64,000 nt of DNA from Caballeronia sp. SL2Y3 (GTDB lineage: Bacteria; Pseudomonadota; Gammaproteobacteria; Burkholderiales; Burkholderiaceae): contig NZ_CP084260.1 of the NCBI RefSeq assembly GCF_022879575.1, positions 1,116,001 through 1,180,000 on the forward strand. The letters run 5' to 3'. The notes under the pieces were generated by a model, which saw only the letters and a list, made by a program, of their open reading frames with translations, had not been told where the DNA came from and searched no databases. How positions within the stretch are numbered: the first letter of the stretch is position 1; the number at the start of each line of letters is the position of its first letter. Positions 39,937 through 50,361 of the stretch are shown piece by piece. Both the position numbers and the translations under genes were made by a program.

Positions 39937-41319
39937 ATGAACTTCCTGACCGAAATCGTCGCCTTCGTCGTCGCGATTGGCGTGCTCGTCGTCGTCCACG
40001 AATTCGGTCACTACAGCGTCGCGCGACTATGCGGCGTCAAGGTGTTGCGGTTCTCGGTCGGCTTCGGCAAGCCGCTCGTGCGCTGGGTCAGCAAGAAGAC
40101 CGGCGTCGAGTGGACGATCGCGGCGCTGCCGCTCGGCGGCTACGTGAAGATGCTCGACGAGCGCGAGACGGAAGACAGCATCCCGTCCGAGGACCTGCCG
40201 CGCGCATTCAACCGGCAGCCGGTCATCAAGCGCATCGCGATCGTCGCCGCCGGGCCGGTGGCGAATTTCCTGCTCGCGATTGCGCTCTTTTCCGCCGTCT
40301 TCGCGGGCGGCGTGACCGAACCGCAGGCGATCGTATCGACGCCCGCGCCCGCGACGGCCGCCGCACGCGCGGGCTTCGAGGGCGGCGAGAAGATCGTGTC
40401 GATGCGCGACGCGCAAGGCGGCGAGACCGAGCCCATCCGCTCGTGGTCCGACCTGCGCTGGAAGCTGCTCGACGCGTCGTTCGATCACCGGCGCGTCGTG
40501 CTGATGGCGAAGACGCACGATGGCACGTTCGACTTTCCGGTCAACGTCGCGGGCATAACGGACGCCGATGCGGAACAGGACTTCATGGACAAGCTCGGCT
40601 TCGCGCCGGGCGGCGGCACGCTGACGGTCGCGGGCGTGGAGCCGGGCAGCGCGGCGCAGAAGAGCGGTCTCGTCGCCGGCGACCGGCTGCGCGCGATCGA
40701 CGGCCGTCCGGTCGACAACGCGACGAGCTTCATCGACTACGTGAAGGCGCACGGCGGCAAGCCCGTGACGCTTCAGATCGAGCGCGGCGCGGGCAGCGAT
40801 GCCAAGCGGACTTCGGTACAGATCGTGCCCGACGTGAAGCGCGACGCGGCGACGGGCAAGGACATGGGTCGCATCGGCGCGGCGCTCGCGAACCAGTTGC
40901 CGACCGTCGACGTGCGCTACGGTCCGCTCGAAAGCCTGCGTCTCGGCGTCAATCGGACCTGGGACATCAGCGTGTATTCGCTGCGCATGTTCGGCCGCAT
41001 GATCGTCGGGCAGGCGTCGCTGAAAAACCTGTCCGGCCCGGTCACCATCGCGGACTACGCGGGCAAGAGCGCGCGGCTCGGTCTGACCGCGTTCGTGTCT
41101 TTCCTGGCGCTCGTCAGCATCAGCCTGGGTGTGTTGAACTTGTTACCGATTCCGGTTCTGGACGGTGGGCATCTGTTATATTATTTGGTTGAAGCCGTTA
41201 CCGGCAAAGCCGTGTCCGATCGCTGGCAGCTGGTTCTGCAGCGGGCGGGGCTGGTCTGCATCGTCGCTCTGTCGATGATCGCGCTCTTCAACGACCTGAC
41301 TCGCCTGATCCGTTTCTGA
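39937..41319 (+). CDS. rseP: Site-2 intramembrane protease RseP
   Basis: A 460-residue zinc metalloprotease that cleaves anti-sigma factors inside the membrane to activate the envelope stress response. HEFGH (residues 21-25) and the distal LLPIPVLDGGHLLYYL near residue 400 form the metal site. Two PDZ domains lie between, and the second (TVAGVEPGSAAQKSGLVAGD) is the clearer. About four membrane segments are seen. It lies seven nt after dxr and 77 nt before bamA, the usual order. Confidence 0.97.
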   Translation: MNFLTEIVAFVVAIGVLVVVHEFGHYSVARLCGVKVLRFSVGFGKPLVRWVSKKTGVEWTIAALPLGGYVKMLDERETEDSIPSEDLPRAFNRQPVIKRIAIVAAGPVANFLLAIALFSAVFAGGVTEPQAIVSTPAPATAAARAGFEGGEKIVSMRDAQGGETEPIRSWSDLRWKLLDASFDHRRVVLMAKTHDGTFDFPVNVAGITDADAEQDFMDKLGFAPGGGTLTVAGVEPGSAAQKSGLVAGDRLRAIDGRPVDNATSFIDYVKAHGGKPVTLQIERGAGSDAKRTSVQIVPDVKRDAATGKDMGRIGAALANQLPTVDVRYGPLESLRLGVNRTWDISVYSLRMFGRMIVGQASLKNLSGPVTIADYAGKSARLGLTAFVSFLALVSISLGVLNLLPIPVLDGGHLLYYLVEAVTGKAVSDRWQLVLQRAGLVCIVALSMIALFNDLTRLIRF

Positions 41320-41396
41320 TCCACTTTGATAATGTCTGGCGGCGCTCCTCACGCGACCGCCGGAACGAATGCAGCTTTAAATACTGGGGAAGCACG

Positions 41397-43709
41397 TTGT
41401 TCAAACCTCATCGCTTTGTTCCTAAGTCGGCTGTGGCCGCGGCGCTCGCCGCAACGGGCATGGCGGCACACGCCACCACGCCGTTCGTCGTGCAGGATAT
41501 CCGGATCGAAGGTCTTCAACGCATCGAGCCGGGCTCCGTATTCGCTTATCTGCCGATCAAGCAAGGCGACACGTTCACCGACGACAAGGCCTCCGAAGCG
41601 ATTCGCGCGCTGTATGCAACCGGCTTCTTCAACGACGTACAGATCGCGACCGAAGGCAACGTGGTGGTCGTGCAGGTGCAGGAGCGGCCGGCCATTTCGA
41701 ATATCGAATTCAGCGGTCTTCACGAGTTCGACAAGGACACCATCACCAAGGCGCTGCGCTCGGTCGGTCTGTCGCAGGGCCGCTCGTACGACAAGTCGCT
41801 GCTCGACAAGGCCGAGCAGGAACTGAAGCGCCAGTACCTGACGCGCGGCTACTACGCGGCCGAAGTGACCACCACGGTGACGCCGGTGGACCGCAACCGC
41901 GTGTCGATCCTCTTTTCGGTGGCCGAAGGCCCGAGCGCGAAGATCCGCCAGATCAACTTCGTCGGCAACAAGGCCGTGAGCAGCGGCACGTTGCTGAGCG
42001 AAATGCAGCTGTCCACGCCGAACTGGTTCTCGTGGTACACGAAGAGCGACCTGTACGCCAAGGAAAAGCTGACGGGCGACCTCGAGAACGTGCGTTCGTA
42101 CTACCTGAACCACGGCTACCTCGAGTTCAGCATCGACTCCACGCAGGTGTCGATCTCGCCCGACAAGAAGGACATGTACCTGACCATCGCGGTGCATGAG
42201 GGCGAGCCGTACAAGGTCGCGAGCGTCAAGCTCGCCGGCAATCTGCTCGACCGCGAAGCCGAGCTCAACAAGCTCATCACCGTGAAGCCGGGCCAGCTTT
42301 TCTCGGCGGAGAAGCTGCAGGCAACCACCAAGGCGATCGTCGACAAGCTCGGCCAGTACGGCTATGCGTTCGCGCAGGTCAATGCGCAGCCGGAAATCGA
42401 CCAGGCGCATCACACGGTCGCGCTCACGCTGCAAGTGGATCCGAGCCGCCGCGTCTATGTGCGCCGCGTGAATATCGTCGGCAACACGCGCACGCGCGAC
42501 GAAGTGGTGCGCCGCGAAATGCGCCAGCTCGAAAGCTCGTGGTTCGATTCGAGCCGTCTCGCGCTGTCGAAGGACCGCGTGAATCGTCTCGGCTATTTCA
42601 CGGATGTAGACGTCACCACCACGCCGGTGGAAGGCACGAACGACCAGGTCGATGTCGACGTCAAGGTGGCCGAAAAGCCGACTGGCGCGATCACGCTGGG
42701 CGCGGGCTTCTCGTCGACGGACAAGGTGGTGCTGTCGGCGGGCGTGTCGCAGGACAACGTGTTCGGTTCGGGCACGAGCCTTTCCGTCAACGTGAACACG
42801 GCCAAGACGTATCGCACGCTCACGGTCACGCAGGTCGATCCGTACTTCACGATCGACGGCATCAAGCGCATCACCGACGCGTACTACCGCACGTATCAGC
42901 CGCTGTATTACTCGACGGATTCGAGCTTCAAGATCGTGACGATGGGCGCGGACACGAAGTTCGGCATTCCGTTCTCGGAGCAGGACACGGTGTTCTTCGG
43001 CCTCGGCGCCGAGCAGAACACGATGGACGTGGACTCAACGACGCCGGCGTCCTACCAGAAGTACGTGCACGACTTCGGCCGTGTGGTGAACAACTATCCG
43101 GTGACGGTCGGCTGGTCGCGCGACAACCGGGACAGCGCGCTCGTGCCGAGCCGCGGGTACTACATCCAGTCGAACGCGGAATACGGCACGCCGCTCGGCA
43201 ACACCACGTACGCGAAGTTCGACGCGCAGTTCCAGTACTACTACTCGTTCGCGCGCGGGTTCGTGCTCGGCTTCAATCTGCAAGGCGGCTACGGCAAGGG
43301 CTTCCAGGGGCAGACGTACCCGATCTTCAAGAACTACTACGCGGGCGGTATCGGTTCGGTGCGTGGCTACTCGCCGAGTTCGCTGGGTCCGCGCGACGCG
43401 AAGACGAACGATCCGATCGGCGGCTCGCGCATGGCAGTCGGCAACATCGAGCTGACGTTCCCGCTGCCGGGCACGGGCTACGACCGCACGCTGCGCGTGT
43501 TCACGTTCCTCGACGCCGGTAACGTGTGGGGCGATCCGAACCAGGGCGGTACGAGCGACGGCGCAAACGGCCTGCGTTACGGCTACGGCGTGGGTCTTGC
43601 GTGGATTTCGCCGATCGGCCCGCTCAAGCTGAGTCTCGGCTTCCCGCTGCAGAAACACACGGGCGACCAATACCAGAAGTTCCAGTTCCAGATCGGTACG
43701 GCCTTCTAA
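41397..43709 (+). CDS. bamA: Outer membrane protein assembly factor BamA
   Basis: A 770-residue Omp85 protein that folds beta-barrels into the outer membrane. A signal peptide (about residues 1-26, ending AHA) is followed by five POTRA domains to about residue 420 and a 16-strand barrel. VRGYSPSSLGPRD carries the conserved VRGY/F loop-6 motif, and the chain ends in phenylalanine as outer-membrane barrels do. The first codon is TTG at 41397, with GGGGA six bases upstream; no in-frame ATG or GTG fits before the signal peptide. Skp follows immediately, linking chaperone and machine. Confidence 0.97.
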   Translation: MFKPHRFVPKSAVAAALAATGMAAHATTPFVVQDIRIEGLQRIEPGSVFAYLPIKQGDTFTDDKASEAIRALYATGFFNDVQIATEGNVVVVQVQERPAISNIEFSGLHEFDKDTITKALRSVGLSQGRSYDKSLLDKAEQELKRQYLTRGYYAAEVTTTVTPVDRNRVSILFSVAEGPSAKIRQINFVGNKAVSSGTLLSEMQLSTPNWFSWYTKSDLYAKEKLTGDLENVRSYYLNHGYLEFSIDSTQVSISPDKKDMYLTIAVHEGEPYKVASVKLAGNLLDREAELNKLITVKPGQLFSAEKLQATTKAIVDKLGQYGYAFAQVNAQPEIDQAHHTVALTLQVDPSRRVYVRRVNIVGNTRTRDEVVRREMRQLESSWFDSSRLALSKDRVNRLGYFTDVDVTTTPVEGTNDQVDVDVKVAEKPTGAITLGAGFSSTDKVVLSAGVSQDNVFGSGTSLSVNVNTAKTYRTLTVTQVDPYFTIDGIKRITDAYYRTYQPLYYSTDSSFKIVTMGADTKFGIPFSEQDTVFFGLGAEQNTMDVDSTTPASYQKYVHDFGRVVNNYPVTVGWSRDNRDSALVPSRGYYIQSNAEYGTPLGNTTYAKFDAQFQYYYSFARGFVLGFNLQGGYGKGFQGQTYPIFKNYYAGGIGSVRGYSPSSLGPRDAKTNDPIGGSRMAVGNIELTFPLPGTGYDRTLRVFTFLDAGNVWGDPNQGGTSDGANGLRYGYGVGLAWISPIGPLKLSLGFPLQKHTGDQYQKFQFQIGTAF

Positions 43710-43770
43710 GAGACGGCCCGACGTGAACGAACGGACACTTCATTCAAATCGACGTGACGTGAGGAACACT

Positions 43771-44322
43771 TTGCGAACCGGTATGCTTTCGAAACATGCT
43801 GCGCTGGCGCTGGCTTTGTCTCTGGTCTTCGGCCTCGGCGCCGTCGCGAAAGCGGACGCTCAGGAAGCGCGCATCGCAGCGGTCAATTCCGACCGCATCC
43901 TGCGCGAATCGTCGGCGGCGAAGGCCGCGCAGTCGAAGCTGGAGCAGGAATTCTCCAAGCGCGACAAGGCGCTGCAGGACATGGCGCAGCGGCTCAAGTC
44001 GATGTCGGACAACATCGACAAGAACGGCGCCTCGATGTCGGCCACCGACCGCGCCGCGCGTCAACGCGACCTCGCGCAACTCGACGCGGACTTCCAGCGC
44101 AAGCAGCGCGAATTCCGCGAAGACCTGAACCAGCGCCGCAACGAAGAACTGGCGGCGGTGCTGGATCGCGCGAACAAGGTCATCAAGCAGATTGCCGAGC
44201 AGCAGCACTACGACCTGATCGTGCAGGAAGCGGTGTACGTGAGCCCGCGCATCGACATCACGGATCAGGTGCTGAAGGCGCTGGCGGCGACGAGCCAGAA
44301 CGGCGGCGCGAGCCCGAACTGA
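43771..44322 (+). CDS. skp: Periplasmic chaperone Skp/OmpH
   Basis: A 183-residue exported chaperone that delivers unfolded outer-membrane proteins to BamA. A cleavable signal peptide ends near KADAQ, and the mature part begins EARIAAVNSDRILRESSAAK, typical of OmpH. The middle is a long charged coiled coil (tentacles). The start is uncertain: TTG at 43771 is favoured because GAGGA (43761-43765) lies five bases before it; ATG at 43783 gives a slightly shorter signal, and ATG at 43723 an atypical long one. It follows bamA and precedes lpxD by 18 nt. Confidence 0.92.
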   Translation: MRTGMLSKHAALALALSLVFGLGAVAKADAQEARIAAVNSDRILRESSAAKAAQSKLEQEFSKRDKALQDMAQRLKSMSDNIDKNGASMSATDRAARQRDLAQLDADFQRKQREFREDLNQRRNEELAAVLDRANKVIKQIAEQQHYDLIVQEAVYVSPRIDITDQVLKALAATSQNGGASPN

Positions 44323-44340
44323 CGAGGAGTTTTCATAGGC

Positions 44341-45444
44341 ATGGCATCAGGCATGGCGATCACGCTCGACGAACTGGTCAGGCGCTTTGGCGGCGAGGTG
44401 GTCGGCCAGGGCGCGCATCGCGTCGAGGGCCTTGCGCCGCTCGACAAGGCGGGGCCTGCGCAACTCGCGTTTCTCGCGAATCAGAAGTACCTGCCGCAGG
44501 TCGAGACGACGCGCGCCGGCGCCGTGCTGATTTCCCGCGCGGATCTCGACAAACTGCCCGCGCCGCGCGAAGGCAGTAATTTCATCGTCACGCCGAATCC
44601 CTACGCTTACTTCGCTCGCGTCGCGCAGGCGTTCATCGATCTGGCGTCGCCCAAGGCGGTGCCGGGCGTGCATCCGAGCGCATGGATCGACCCGGCCGCG
44701 AAGGTGGCCGCGAGCGCGGTCATCGGCCCGCACGTCACGGTGGAAGCGGGCGCGGTCGTCGGCGAGCGCGTGCGGCTGGACGCCGGCGTGTCCGTCGGTC
44801 AGGGCGTCACGCTGGCCGACGACGTGCATCTGTATCCCAATGTCACCGTCTATCATGGCTGCAAGCTGGGCGCGCGCGTGATCGTGCATGCGGGCGCGGT
44901 GATCGGCGCAGACGGCTTCGGTTTCGCGCCGGATTTCGTGGGCGAGGGCGAGGCGCGCACCGGAAGCTGGGTGAAGATTCCGCAGGTCGGCGCGGTCGAT
45001 ATCGGCGACGACGTGGAGATCGGCGCGAACACGACCATCGACCGCGGCGCCATGGCCGATACGGTCATCGAAGAGTGCGTGAAGATCGACAATCTCGTGC
45101 AGATCGGCCATAACTGCCGCATCGGCGCGTACACGGTGATCGCGGGGTGCGCGGGCATCGCGGGCAGCACGAACATCGGGCGGCATTGCATGATCGGCGG
45201 CGCGGTGGGCATCGCGGGCCACGTGACGCTGGCGGATCATGTGATCGTGACGGCGCAGTCGGGCGTCTCGAAGTCGCTCACGCGGCCCGGCATGTACACG
45301 AGCGCATTTCCGGCCGTGAATCACGCTGACTGGAACAAGAGCGCCGCGCTCGTGCGCAATCTGGACAAGCTGCGCGATCGCATCAAGGCGCTGGAATCGG
45401 CGCTGAGCCAGCAGAAGGCAGGCGAGCAGGGCGACGAAGCATAA
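44341..45444 (+). CDS. lpxD: UDP-3-O-(3-hydroxyacyl)glucosamine N-acyltransferase LpxD
   Basis: A 367-residue enzyme adding the second 3-hydroxyacyl chain in lipid A synthesis. The N-terminal uridine-binding domain ([24 protein letters not shown], about residues 5-95) is followed by a left-handed beta-helix of hexapeptide repeats. [20 protein letters not shown] near residue 245 holds the catalytic histidine, and a C-terminal helical arm closes the chain. Start is ATG 44341; an in-frame ATG at 44353 is possible. It is one of the lpxD-fabZ-lpxA-lpxB set. Confidence 0.97.
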   Translation: MASGMAITLDELVRRFGGEVVGQGAHRVEGLAPLDKAGPAQLAFLANQKYLPQVETTRAGAVLISRADLDKLPAPREGSNFIVTPNPYAYFARVAQAFIDLASPKAVPGVHPSAWIDPAAKVAASAVIGPHVTVEAGAVVGERVRLDAGVSVGQGVTLADDVHLYPNVTVYHGCKLGARVIVHAGAVIGADGFGFAPDFVGEGEARTGSWVKIPQVGAVDIGDDVEIGANTTIDRGAMADTVIEECVKIDNLVQIGHNCRIGAYTVIAGCAGIAGSTNIGRHCMIGGAVGIAGHVTLADHVIVTAQSGVSKSLTRPGMYTSAFPAVNHADWNKSAALVRNLDKLRDRIKALESALSQQKAGEQGDEA

Positions 45445-45561
45445 CCGCAAGGCTGCCGGATGAGCGCGCAGGCGAGCACCGGCAACAGAGTGAATTCACA
45501 AGCGGGCGCACGACGCCCGCAGTCAATTTCCGCGCAGGAGATGCGCGCGAGCAGAACCACC

Positions 45562-46026
45562 ATGAGCACAGAAAAAATCAACCTCGACATCCATAAGATC
45601 CTCACGCTGCTGCCGCATCGGTATCCGATCCTGCTCGTGGACCGCGTGCTCGAACTGGAGCCGCACAAGAGCATCAAGGCGCTGAAGAACGTGTCGATCA
45701 ACGAGCCGTATTTCCAGGGACATTTCCCGACGCGTCCCGTGATGCCCGGCGTACTCATTCTCGAAGCGCTCGCGCAAACTGCGGCGTTGCTCACGTTCGC
45801 CGAAGAGCCGCACGACCCGACGACCACGCTCTACTACTTCGTCGGCATCGACGGTGCGCGCTTCAAGCGCGTGGTGGAGCCGGGCGATCAGCTGATTCTG
45901 AACGTCAACTTCGAGCGGTACATGCGGGGCATCTGGAAGTTCAAGGCGCGCGCCGAAGTGGACGGCGTGACGGCCGCCGAGGCGGAACTCATGTGCACCG
46001 TGAAGAACACGGACGCCGGCGCTTAA
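45562..46026 (+). CDS. fabZ: 3-hydroxyacyl-ACP dehydratase FabZ
   Basis: A 154-residue hot-dog-fold dehydratase of fatty-acid synthesis. [19 protein letters not shown] holds the catalytic histidine, and [20 protein letters not shown] the second signature with the catalytic glutamate. The ATG at 45562 gives [10 protein letters not shown]; the open frame to 45460 has no family support. It competes with LpxA for 3-hydroxyacyl-ACP, so its place between lpxD and lpxA ties phospholipid to lipid A supply. The 117-bp spacer before it contains nothing recognised. Confidence 0.97.
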   Translation: MSTEKINLDIHKILTLLPHRYPILLVDRVLELEPHKSIKALKNVSINEPYFQGHFPTRPVMPGVLILEALAQTAALLTFAEEPHDPTTTLYYFVGIDGARFKRVVEPGDQLILNVNFERYMRGIWKFKARAEVDGVTAAEAELMCTVKNTDAGA

Positions 46027-46071
46027 GCGCAGCAGACAACGGCAGAAACACAGCATACAGAGGCGAGGCGC

Positions 46072-46860
46072 ATGACCACCATTCACCCCACCGCGATCAT
46101 CGAGCCGGGCGCGCAACTGGACGATTCGGTCGAAGTCGGACCATACGCGGTCGTCGGCGCGCATGTCGTCATCGGCGCGGGCACGACAATCGGCTCGCAT
46201 AGCGTGATCGAAGGTCACACGACCATCGGACGCGAGAACCGCATCGGGCATTACGCGTCCATCGGCGGCCGGCCGCAGGACATGAAGTACCGCGACGAGC
46301 CGACGCGTCTCGTCATCGGCGACCGCAACACCATCCGCGAATTCACCACGCTGCATACCGGCACCGTGCAGGACCGCGGCGTGACGTCGATCGGCGACGA
46401 TTGCTGGATCATGGCGTACGTTCACGTCGGTCATGACTGCACGCTCGGCAACCACGTCATCATGTCGAGCAATGCGCAACTGGCCGGGCACGTGACGGTG
46501 GGCGATCACGCCATTGTGGGCGGCATGTCGGGCGTGCATCAGTTCGTGCGCATCGGCGCGCATTCGATGCTCGGCGGCGCGTCCGCGCTCGTGCAGGACG
46601 TGCCTCCGTTCGTCATCGCGGCCGGCAACAAGGCGGAGCCGCACGGCATCAACGTCGAGGGGCTGCGCCGCCGCGGCTTCACGCCGGACGCCATTTCGGC
46701 GCTGCGCCAGGCGTATCGCATCGTCTACAAGAGCGGTCTGTCGCTCGAAGAAGCCAAGGCGCAACTGAAGGAACTGGGCGCGGCAGGCGGCGACGGCGAC
46801 GCGCCGGTCAAGGCGTTCACCGATTTCATCGCGGCGTCGCAGCGCGGCATCATCCGCTGA
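46072..46860 (+). CDS. lpxA: UDP-N-acetylglucosamine acyltransferase LpxA
   Basis: A 262-residue trimeric acyltransferase carrying out the first step of lipid A synthesis. The N-terminal two-thirds is a beta-helix of hexapeptide repeats ([20 protein letters not shown] at the start). The catalytic histidine is in [16 protein letters not shown] near residue 125, and the substrate segment GGRPQDMKY near 66 is conserved. The C-terminal helical domain contains [13 protein letters not shown]. Twelve bases separate it from lpxB. Confidence 0.98.
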   Translation: MTTIHPTAIIEPGAQLDDSVEVGPYAVVGAHVVIGAGTTIGSHSVIEGHTTIGRENRIGHYASIGGRPQDMKYRDEPTRLVIGDRNTIREFTTLHTGTVQDRGVTSIGDDCWIMAYVHVGHDCTLGNHVIMSSNAQLAGHVTVGDHAIVGGMSGVHQFVRIGAHSMLGGASALVQDVPPFVIAAGNKAEPHGINVEGLRRRGFTPDAISALRQAYRIVYKSGLSLEEAKAQLKELGAAGGDGDAPVKAFTDFIAASQRGIIR

Positions 46861-46872
46861 TCGCGCCATCCG

Positions 46873-48039
46873 ATGACGCTTATCACCACTGCGCCGCGTA
46901 TCGCGATGGTCGCGGGCGAGCCGTCCGGCGACCTGCTCGCGGCCTCGCTGCTCAAGGGCTTGCAGGAACGGCTGCCGGCCGGAACGCGCTACAGCGGCAT
47001 CGGCGGCCCGCGCATGACGGCGGCCGGCTTCGAAGCGCACTGGCCGATGGACAAGCTGACCGTGCGCGGCTACGTCGAGGCGCTGCGGCATATTCCCGAG
47101 ATTCTCGGCATTCGCAACGAGCTGAAGCGGCAGTTGCTGGCCGATCCGCCGTCGGTGTTCATCGGCGTGGATGCGCCGGACTTCAACTTCGGGCTCGAAC
47201 AGCCGCTGCGCGAAGCCGGCATTCCGACCGTGCATTTCGTGTGTCCGTCGATCTGGGCGTGGCGCGGCGGGCGCATCAAGAAGATCGCGAAAGCCGTGGA
47301 TCACATGCTCTGCGTGTTCCCGTTCGAAACGGCGCTGCTGGCTAAAGCGGGGGTCGCGGCGAGCTATGTCGGCCATCCGCTCGCGGATGAAATTCCGCTC
47401 GAACCGGATACGGCGGCCGCGCGGCGCGAACTCGGCATCGCGGAAGGCGGACCGGTCATCGCGGTACTGCCCGGCAGCCGCCGTTCGGAGATCGCGCTGA
47501 TCGGCCCGACGTTCTTCGACGCCATGGAACTGATGCAGCTTCGGGAGCCGAACGTGCGCTTTCTGATGCCGGCCGCGAACCCGGCGCTGCGCGAGTTGCT
47601 GCAACCGTTGGTGGAGGCGCATCCACATCTGTCGCTGACGATCACGGACGGGCGCGCGCAAACCGCGATGACCGCCGCCGACGCGATTCTCGTGAAAAGC
47701 GGCACGGTCACGCTCGAAGCGGCGCTCCTGAAGAAGCCGATGGTCATCTCGTACAAGGTGCCCTGGCTCACGGGCCAGATCATGAAGCGGCAGGGCTATC
47801 TGCCGTACGTGGGCTTGCCGAACATTCTCGCGGGCCGTTTCGTCGTGCCGGAAATCCTCCAGCACTTCGCGACGCCCGAAGCGCTCGCCGAGGCCACGCT
47901 GAAACAGTTGAACGACGACGCGAACCGCCGTACCCTGACCGAGATTTTCACCGAGATGCACATCGCGCTGCGCCAGAACACGTCGCAGCGGGCGGCCGAA
48001 GCCGTGGCGCGGGTGCTCGACACGCGGAGGCCGCAATGA
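46873..48039 (+). CDS. lpxB: Lipid A disaccharide synthase LpxB
   Basis: A 388-residue peripheral membrane glycosyltransferase (GT19) that joins UDP-diacylglucosamine and lipid X. The N-terminal [17 protein letters not shown] (about residues 14-30), [19 protein letters not shown], and the second-domain [20 protein letters not shown] near 275 are signature segments. The first codon is ATG at 46873. Its TGA overlaps the rnhB ATG, as is common. Confidence 0.97.
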   Translation: MTLITTAPRIAMVAGEPSGDLLAASLLKGLQERLPAGTRYSGIGGPRMTAAGFEAHWPMDKLTVRGYVEALRHIPEILGIRNELKRQLLADPPSVFIGVDAPDFNFGLEQPLREAGIPTVHFVCPSIWAWRGGRIKKIAKAVDHMLCVFPFETALLAKAGVAASYVGHPLADEIPLEPDTAAARRELGIAEGGPVIAVLPGSRRSEIALIGPTFFDAMELMQLREPNVRFLMPAANPALRELLQPLVEAHPHLSLTITDGRAQTAMTAADAILVKSGTVTLEAALLKKPMVISYKVPWLTGQIMKRQGYLPYVGLPNILAGRFVVPEILQHFATPEALAEATLKQLNDDANRRTLTEIFTEMHIALRQNTSQRAAEAVARVLDTRRPQ

Positions 48040-48740
48040 AGGCTGCGAACCGGTCGGCGCAACGCGGACTCGACTTCAGCTCGCCGTTCGACGTCGTCTG
48101 CGGTGTCGATGAAGCCGGGCGCGGCCCGCTCGCGGGGCCGGTCGTGGCGGCCGCCGTGATCTTCGATCCGGCGAAGCCGCGCATCAACGGGCTGGACGAT
48201 TCCAAAGCCTTGTCGGCGAAGAAGCGCGAGGACCTCTACGAGAAGATCGTGGATCGCGCGCTCGCGTATTGCATCGCGTCGGCGAGCGTCGAGGAGATCG
48301 ACACCATCAACATCCTTCACGCGTCGATGCTCGCAATGAAGCGCGCGGTCGAAGGCTTGTCGGTTGCGCCGACGCTCGTGAAAGTGGACGGCAATCGCTG
48401 CCCGGTGCTGTCGATACGCGCGGAAGCCGTGATCGGCGGCGATGCGCTCGTCAAGCAGATTTCGGCGGCGTCGATTCTCGCCAAGGTCACGCGCGACCGC
48501 CTGCTCTGCGAGTTGCACGAAGCGCATCCGATGTACGGTTTCAACGTGCACGCGGGCTACGGCACGCCGCAGCATCTCGCCGCGCTGCGCGAACACGGGC
48601 CTTGCGAGCATCACCGGCGTTCTTTTGCGCCGGTGCGCGAGGCGCATCTTCGCTTCGGCTCGGTGCTGCCCGACATCGCGCCTGAAGTCATTCGGGCAAC
48701 CGCCGCGCTCGACGCCGATCCCGAAGCGCATCCGTTCTGA
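48036..48740 (+). CDS. rnhB: Ribonuclease HII
   Basis: A 234-residue metal-dependent nuclease that cuts RNA in RNA/DNA hybrids and at single ribonucleotides. The D-E pair in [15 protein letters not shown] near residue 24 and the later acidic residues in [16 protein letters not shown] and [15 protein letters not shown] are present, as is [18 protein letters not shown]. It is coupled to lpxB by an ATGA overlap and followed after 6 nt by the SpoU methyltransferase gene. Confidence 0.97.
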   Translation: MKAANRSAQRGLDFSSPFDVVCGVDEAGRGPLAGPVVAAAVIFDPAKPRINGLDDSKALSAKKREDLYEKIVDRALAYCIASASVEEIDTINILHASMLAMKRAVEGLSVAPTLVKVDGNRCPVLSIRAEAVIGGDALVKQISAASILAKVTRDRLLCELHEAHPMYGFNVHAGYGTPQHLAALREHGPCEHHRRSFAPVREAHLRFGSVLPDIAPEVIRATAALDADPEAHPF

Positions 48741-48746
48741 GCGGCC

Positions 48747-49541
48747 TTGCCGTTCCATTCCAACGTGAAATCCGTCACTTCGCGGGACAACCCGCTTTAC
48801 AAGCGCCTGAAGGCGCTCGCCGGCTCGACGGCGCAGCAGCGGCGCAGCGGTCACGCGCTGCTCGAAGGTCTGCATCTCGCCGCTGCTTATCTGGACACCG
48901 CCGGCCAGCCGGAAACGTGCGTCGTCACCGAAGGGGCGTTGACGCACGCGGAAGCCCGCGAGATCGTGGCGCGCATCGAAGAGAAGCGCGTGATCGTGTT
49001 GCCGGATGCGCTATTCGGTCAGCTATCGAGCGTCGTGCATGGCGTGGGCATGCTGCTGCTCGTCGAGAAGATCGAAGCGGCGTTGCCCGAACGCGTCGGC
49101 GAGACGTGCGTGATCCTCGACGGCATTCAGGACGCAGGCAATGTCGGCTCGATTCTGCGCAGCGCGGCGGCGGCCGGCGTCGGGCGCGTGTTCTGCGCGC
49201 CGGGCACCGCGTACGCGTGGTCGTCGAAGGTGCTGCGCTCCGGCATGGGCGCGCACTTTCTGCTCGATATCTTCGAGGACGTCGATCCGGCCGGACTCAT
49301 CGCGCGGCTCGACGTCCCGGTCACGATCACGGATTCGCACGGCGCGGTCGCGATCTACGACTGCGATCTGTCGTCGCCCGTCGCGTGGGTCTTCGGCAAC
49401 GAGGGCGCGGGCGTGTCGCAGGTTTGGCGCGATGCCGTGACGCATCGCGTGACCATTCCGCAGCCGGGCGGCATGGAATCGCTGAACGTGGCAGCTGCGG
49501 CGGCGATCTGTCTCTTCGAGCAGTGCCGCCAGCAGCGCTAA
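48747..49541 (+). CDS. SpoU/TrmH-family RNA 2'-O-methyltransferase
   Basis: A 264-residue SPOUT methyltransferase. The N-terminal domain SVTSRDNPLYKRLKALAGST resembles the RNA-binding part of RlmB/TsnR-type enzymes. The C-terminal trefoil-knot motifs are VILDGIQDAGNVGSILRSAA near residue 112, WVFGNEGAGVSQ near 215 and IPQPGGMESLNVAAAAAICL at the end. Whether the target is rRNA or tRNA cannot be decided here. The TTG at 48747 is six bases from the rnhB stop; a GTG at 48765 would give MKSVTSRDN and is an equally good start. Confidence 0.93.
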   Translation: MPFHSNVKSVTSRDNPLYKRLKALAGSTAQQRRSGHALLEGLHLAAAYLDTAGQPETCVVTEGALTHAEAREIVARIEEKRVIVLPDALFGQLSSVVHGVGMLLLVEKIEAALPERVGETCVILDGIQDAGNVGSILRSAAAAGVGRVFCAPGTAYAWSSKVLRSGMGAHFLLDIFEDVDPAGLIARLDVPVTITDSHGAVAIYDCDLSSPVAWVFGNEGAGVSQVWRDAVTHRVTIPQPGGMESLNVAAAAAICLFEQCRQQR

Positions 49542-49542
49542 A

Positions 49543-50361
49543 TCAATAATACGAAGGCCGCTCGGGCTTGATTTCCTGAAGGATCGTCGTGGCGATTTCC
49601 TCGATGGACTTGTGCGTCGAGGACAGCCACTTGATGCCTTCGCGCTTCATCATGCTCTCGGCTTCGTTGATCTCGTAGCGGCAATTTTCCAGCGCCGCGT
49701 ACTTGCTGCCGGGCCGGCGCTCGTTGCGAATTTCGGCGAGGCGCTGCGGGTCGATCGACAGGCCGAACATCTTTTCGCGATGTTCCAGAAGCGGCGTCGG
49801 CAGCTTGCCTCGTTCGAAGTCTTCCGGAATCAGCGGATAGTTCGCCGCCTTCACGCCGTATTGCATCGCGAGGTAGAGGCTCGTCGGCGTCTTGCCGCTG
49901 CGCGACACGCCGACCAGAATCACGTCCGCTTCGGTCAGATTACGGTTGGACTGGCCGTCGTCGTGTGCGAGCGAGAAGTTGATCGCCTCGATGCGGTTCT
50001 TGTACTCCTCGGTGTCGGCGTTCTGGTGGACGCGGCCCATTGCGTGCGTCGACTTGATTTCCAGTTCGTGTTCGAGCGGCTCGATGAACGTCTGGAACAT
50101 GTCGAGCACGAGCGCATTGCAGCGCTTGACGATCTCGTTCGATGCGCTGTCCACGAGCGTCGTGAACACGATCGGGCGGCGTCCGTCGAGCGACACGGCT
50201 TCGTTGATCTTCTCGACGGTGGCATGCGCCTTGTCGATGGAATCGACGAACGGCACGCGCACGAGCCGGAATTTCTGGTCGAACTGGGCGAGGATCGAAT
50301 GCGCGAACGTTTCGGCGGTGATCCCGGTACCGTCGGAAACGATGAATACGGAAGGCGGCAT
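49543..50361 (-). CDS. ppsR: PEP synthase regulatory protein PpsR (kinase/pyrophosphorylase)
   Basis: A 272-residue DUF299 protein that inactivates PEP synthase by ADP-dependent phosphorylation of a threonine near its catalytic histidine and reactivates it by phosphorolysis. [20 protein letters not shown] at residues 8-27 and the P-loop [19 protein letters not shown] near 151 are both intact. It is convergent with the SpoU gene (one base between stops) and divergent from its target ppsA, with 440 bp between the start codons. Confidence 0.96.
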   Translation of the reverse strand: MPPSVFIVSDGTGITAETFAHSILAQFDQKFRLVRVPFVDSIDKAHATVEKINEAVSLDGRRPIVFTTLVDSASNEIVKRCNALVLDMFQTFIEPLEHELEIKSTHAMGRVHQNADTEEYKNRIEAINFSLAHDDGQSNRNLTEADVILVGVSRSGKTPTSLYLAMQYGVKAANYPLIPEDFERGKLPTPLLEHREKMFGLSIDPQRLAEIRNERRPGSKYAALENCRYEINEAESMMKREGIKWLSSTHKSIEEIATTILQEIKPERPSYY

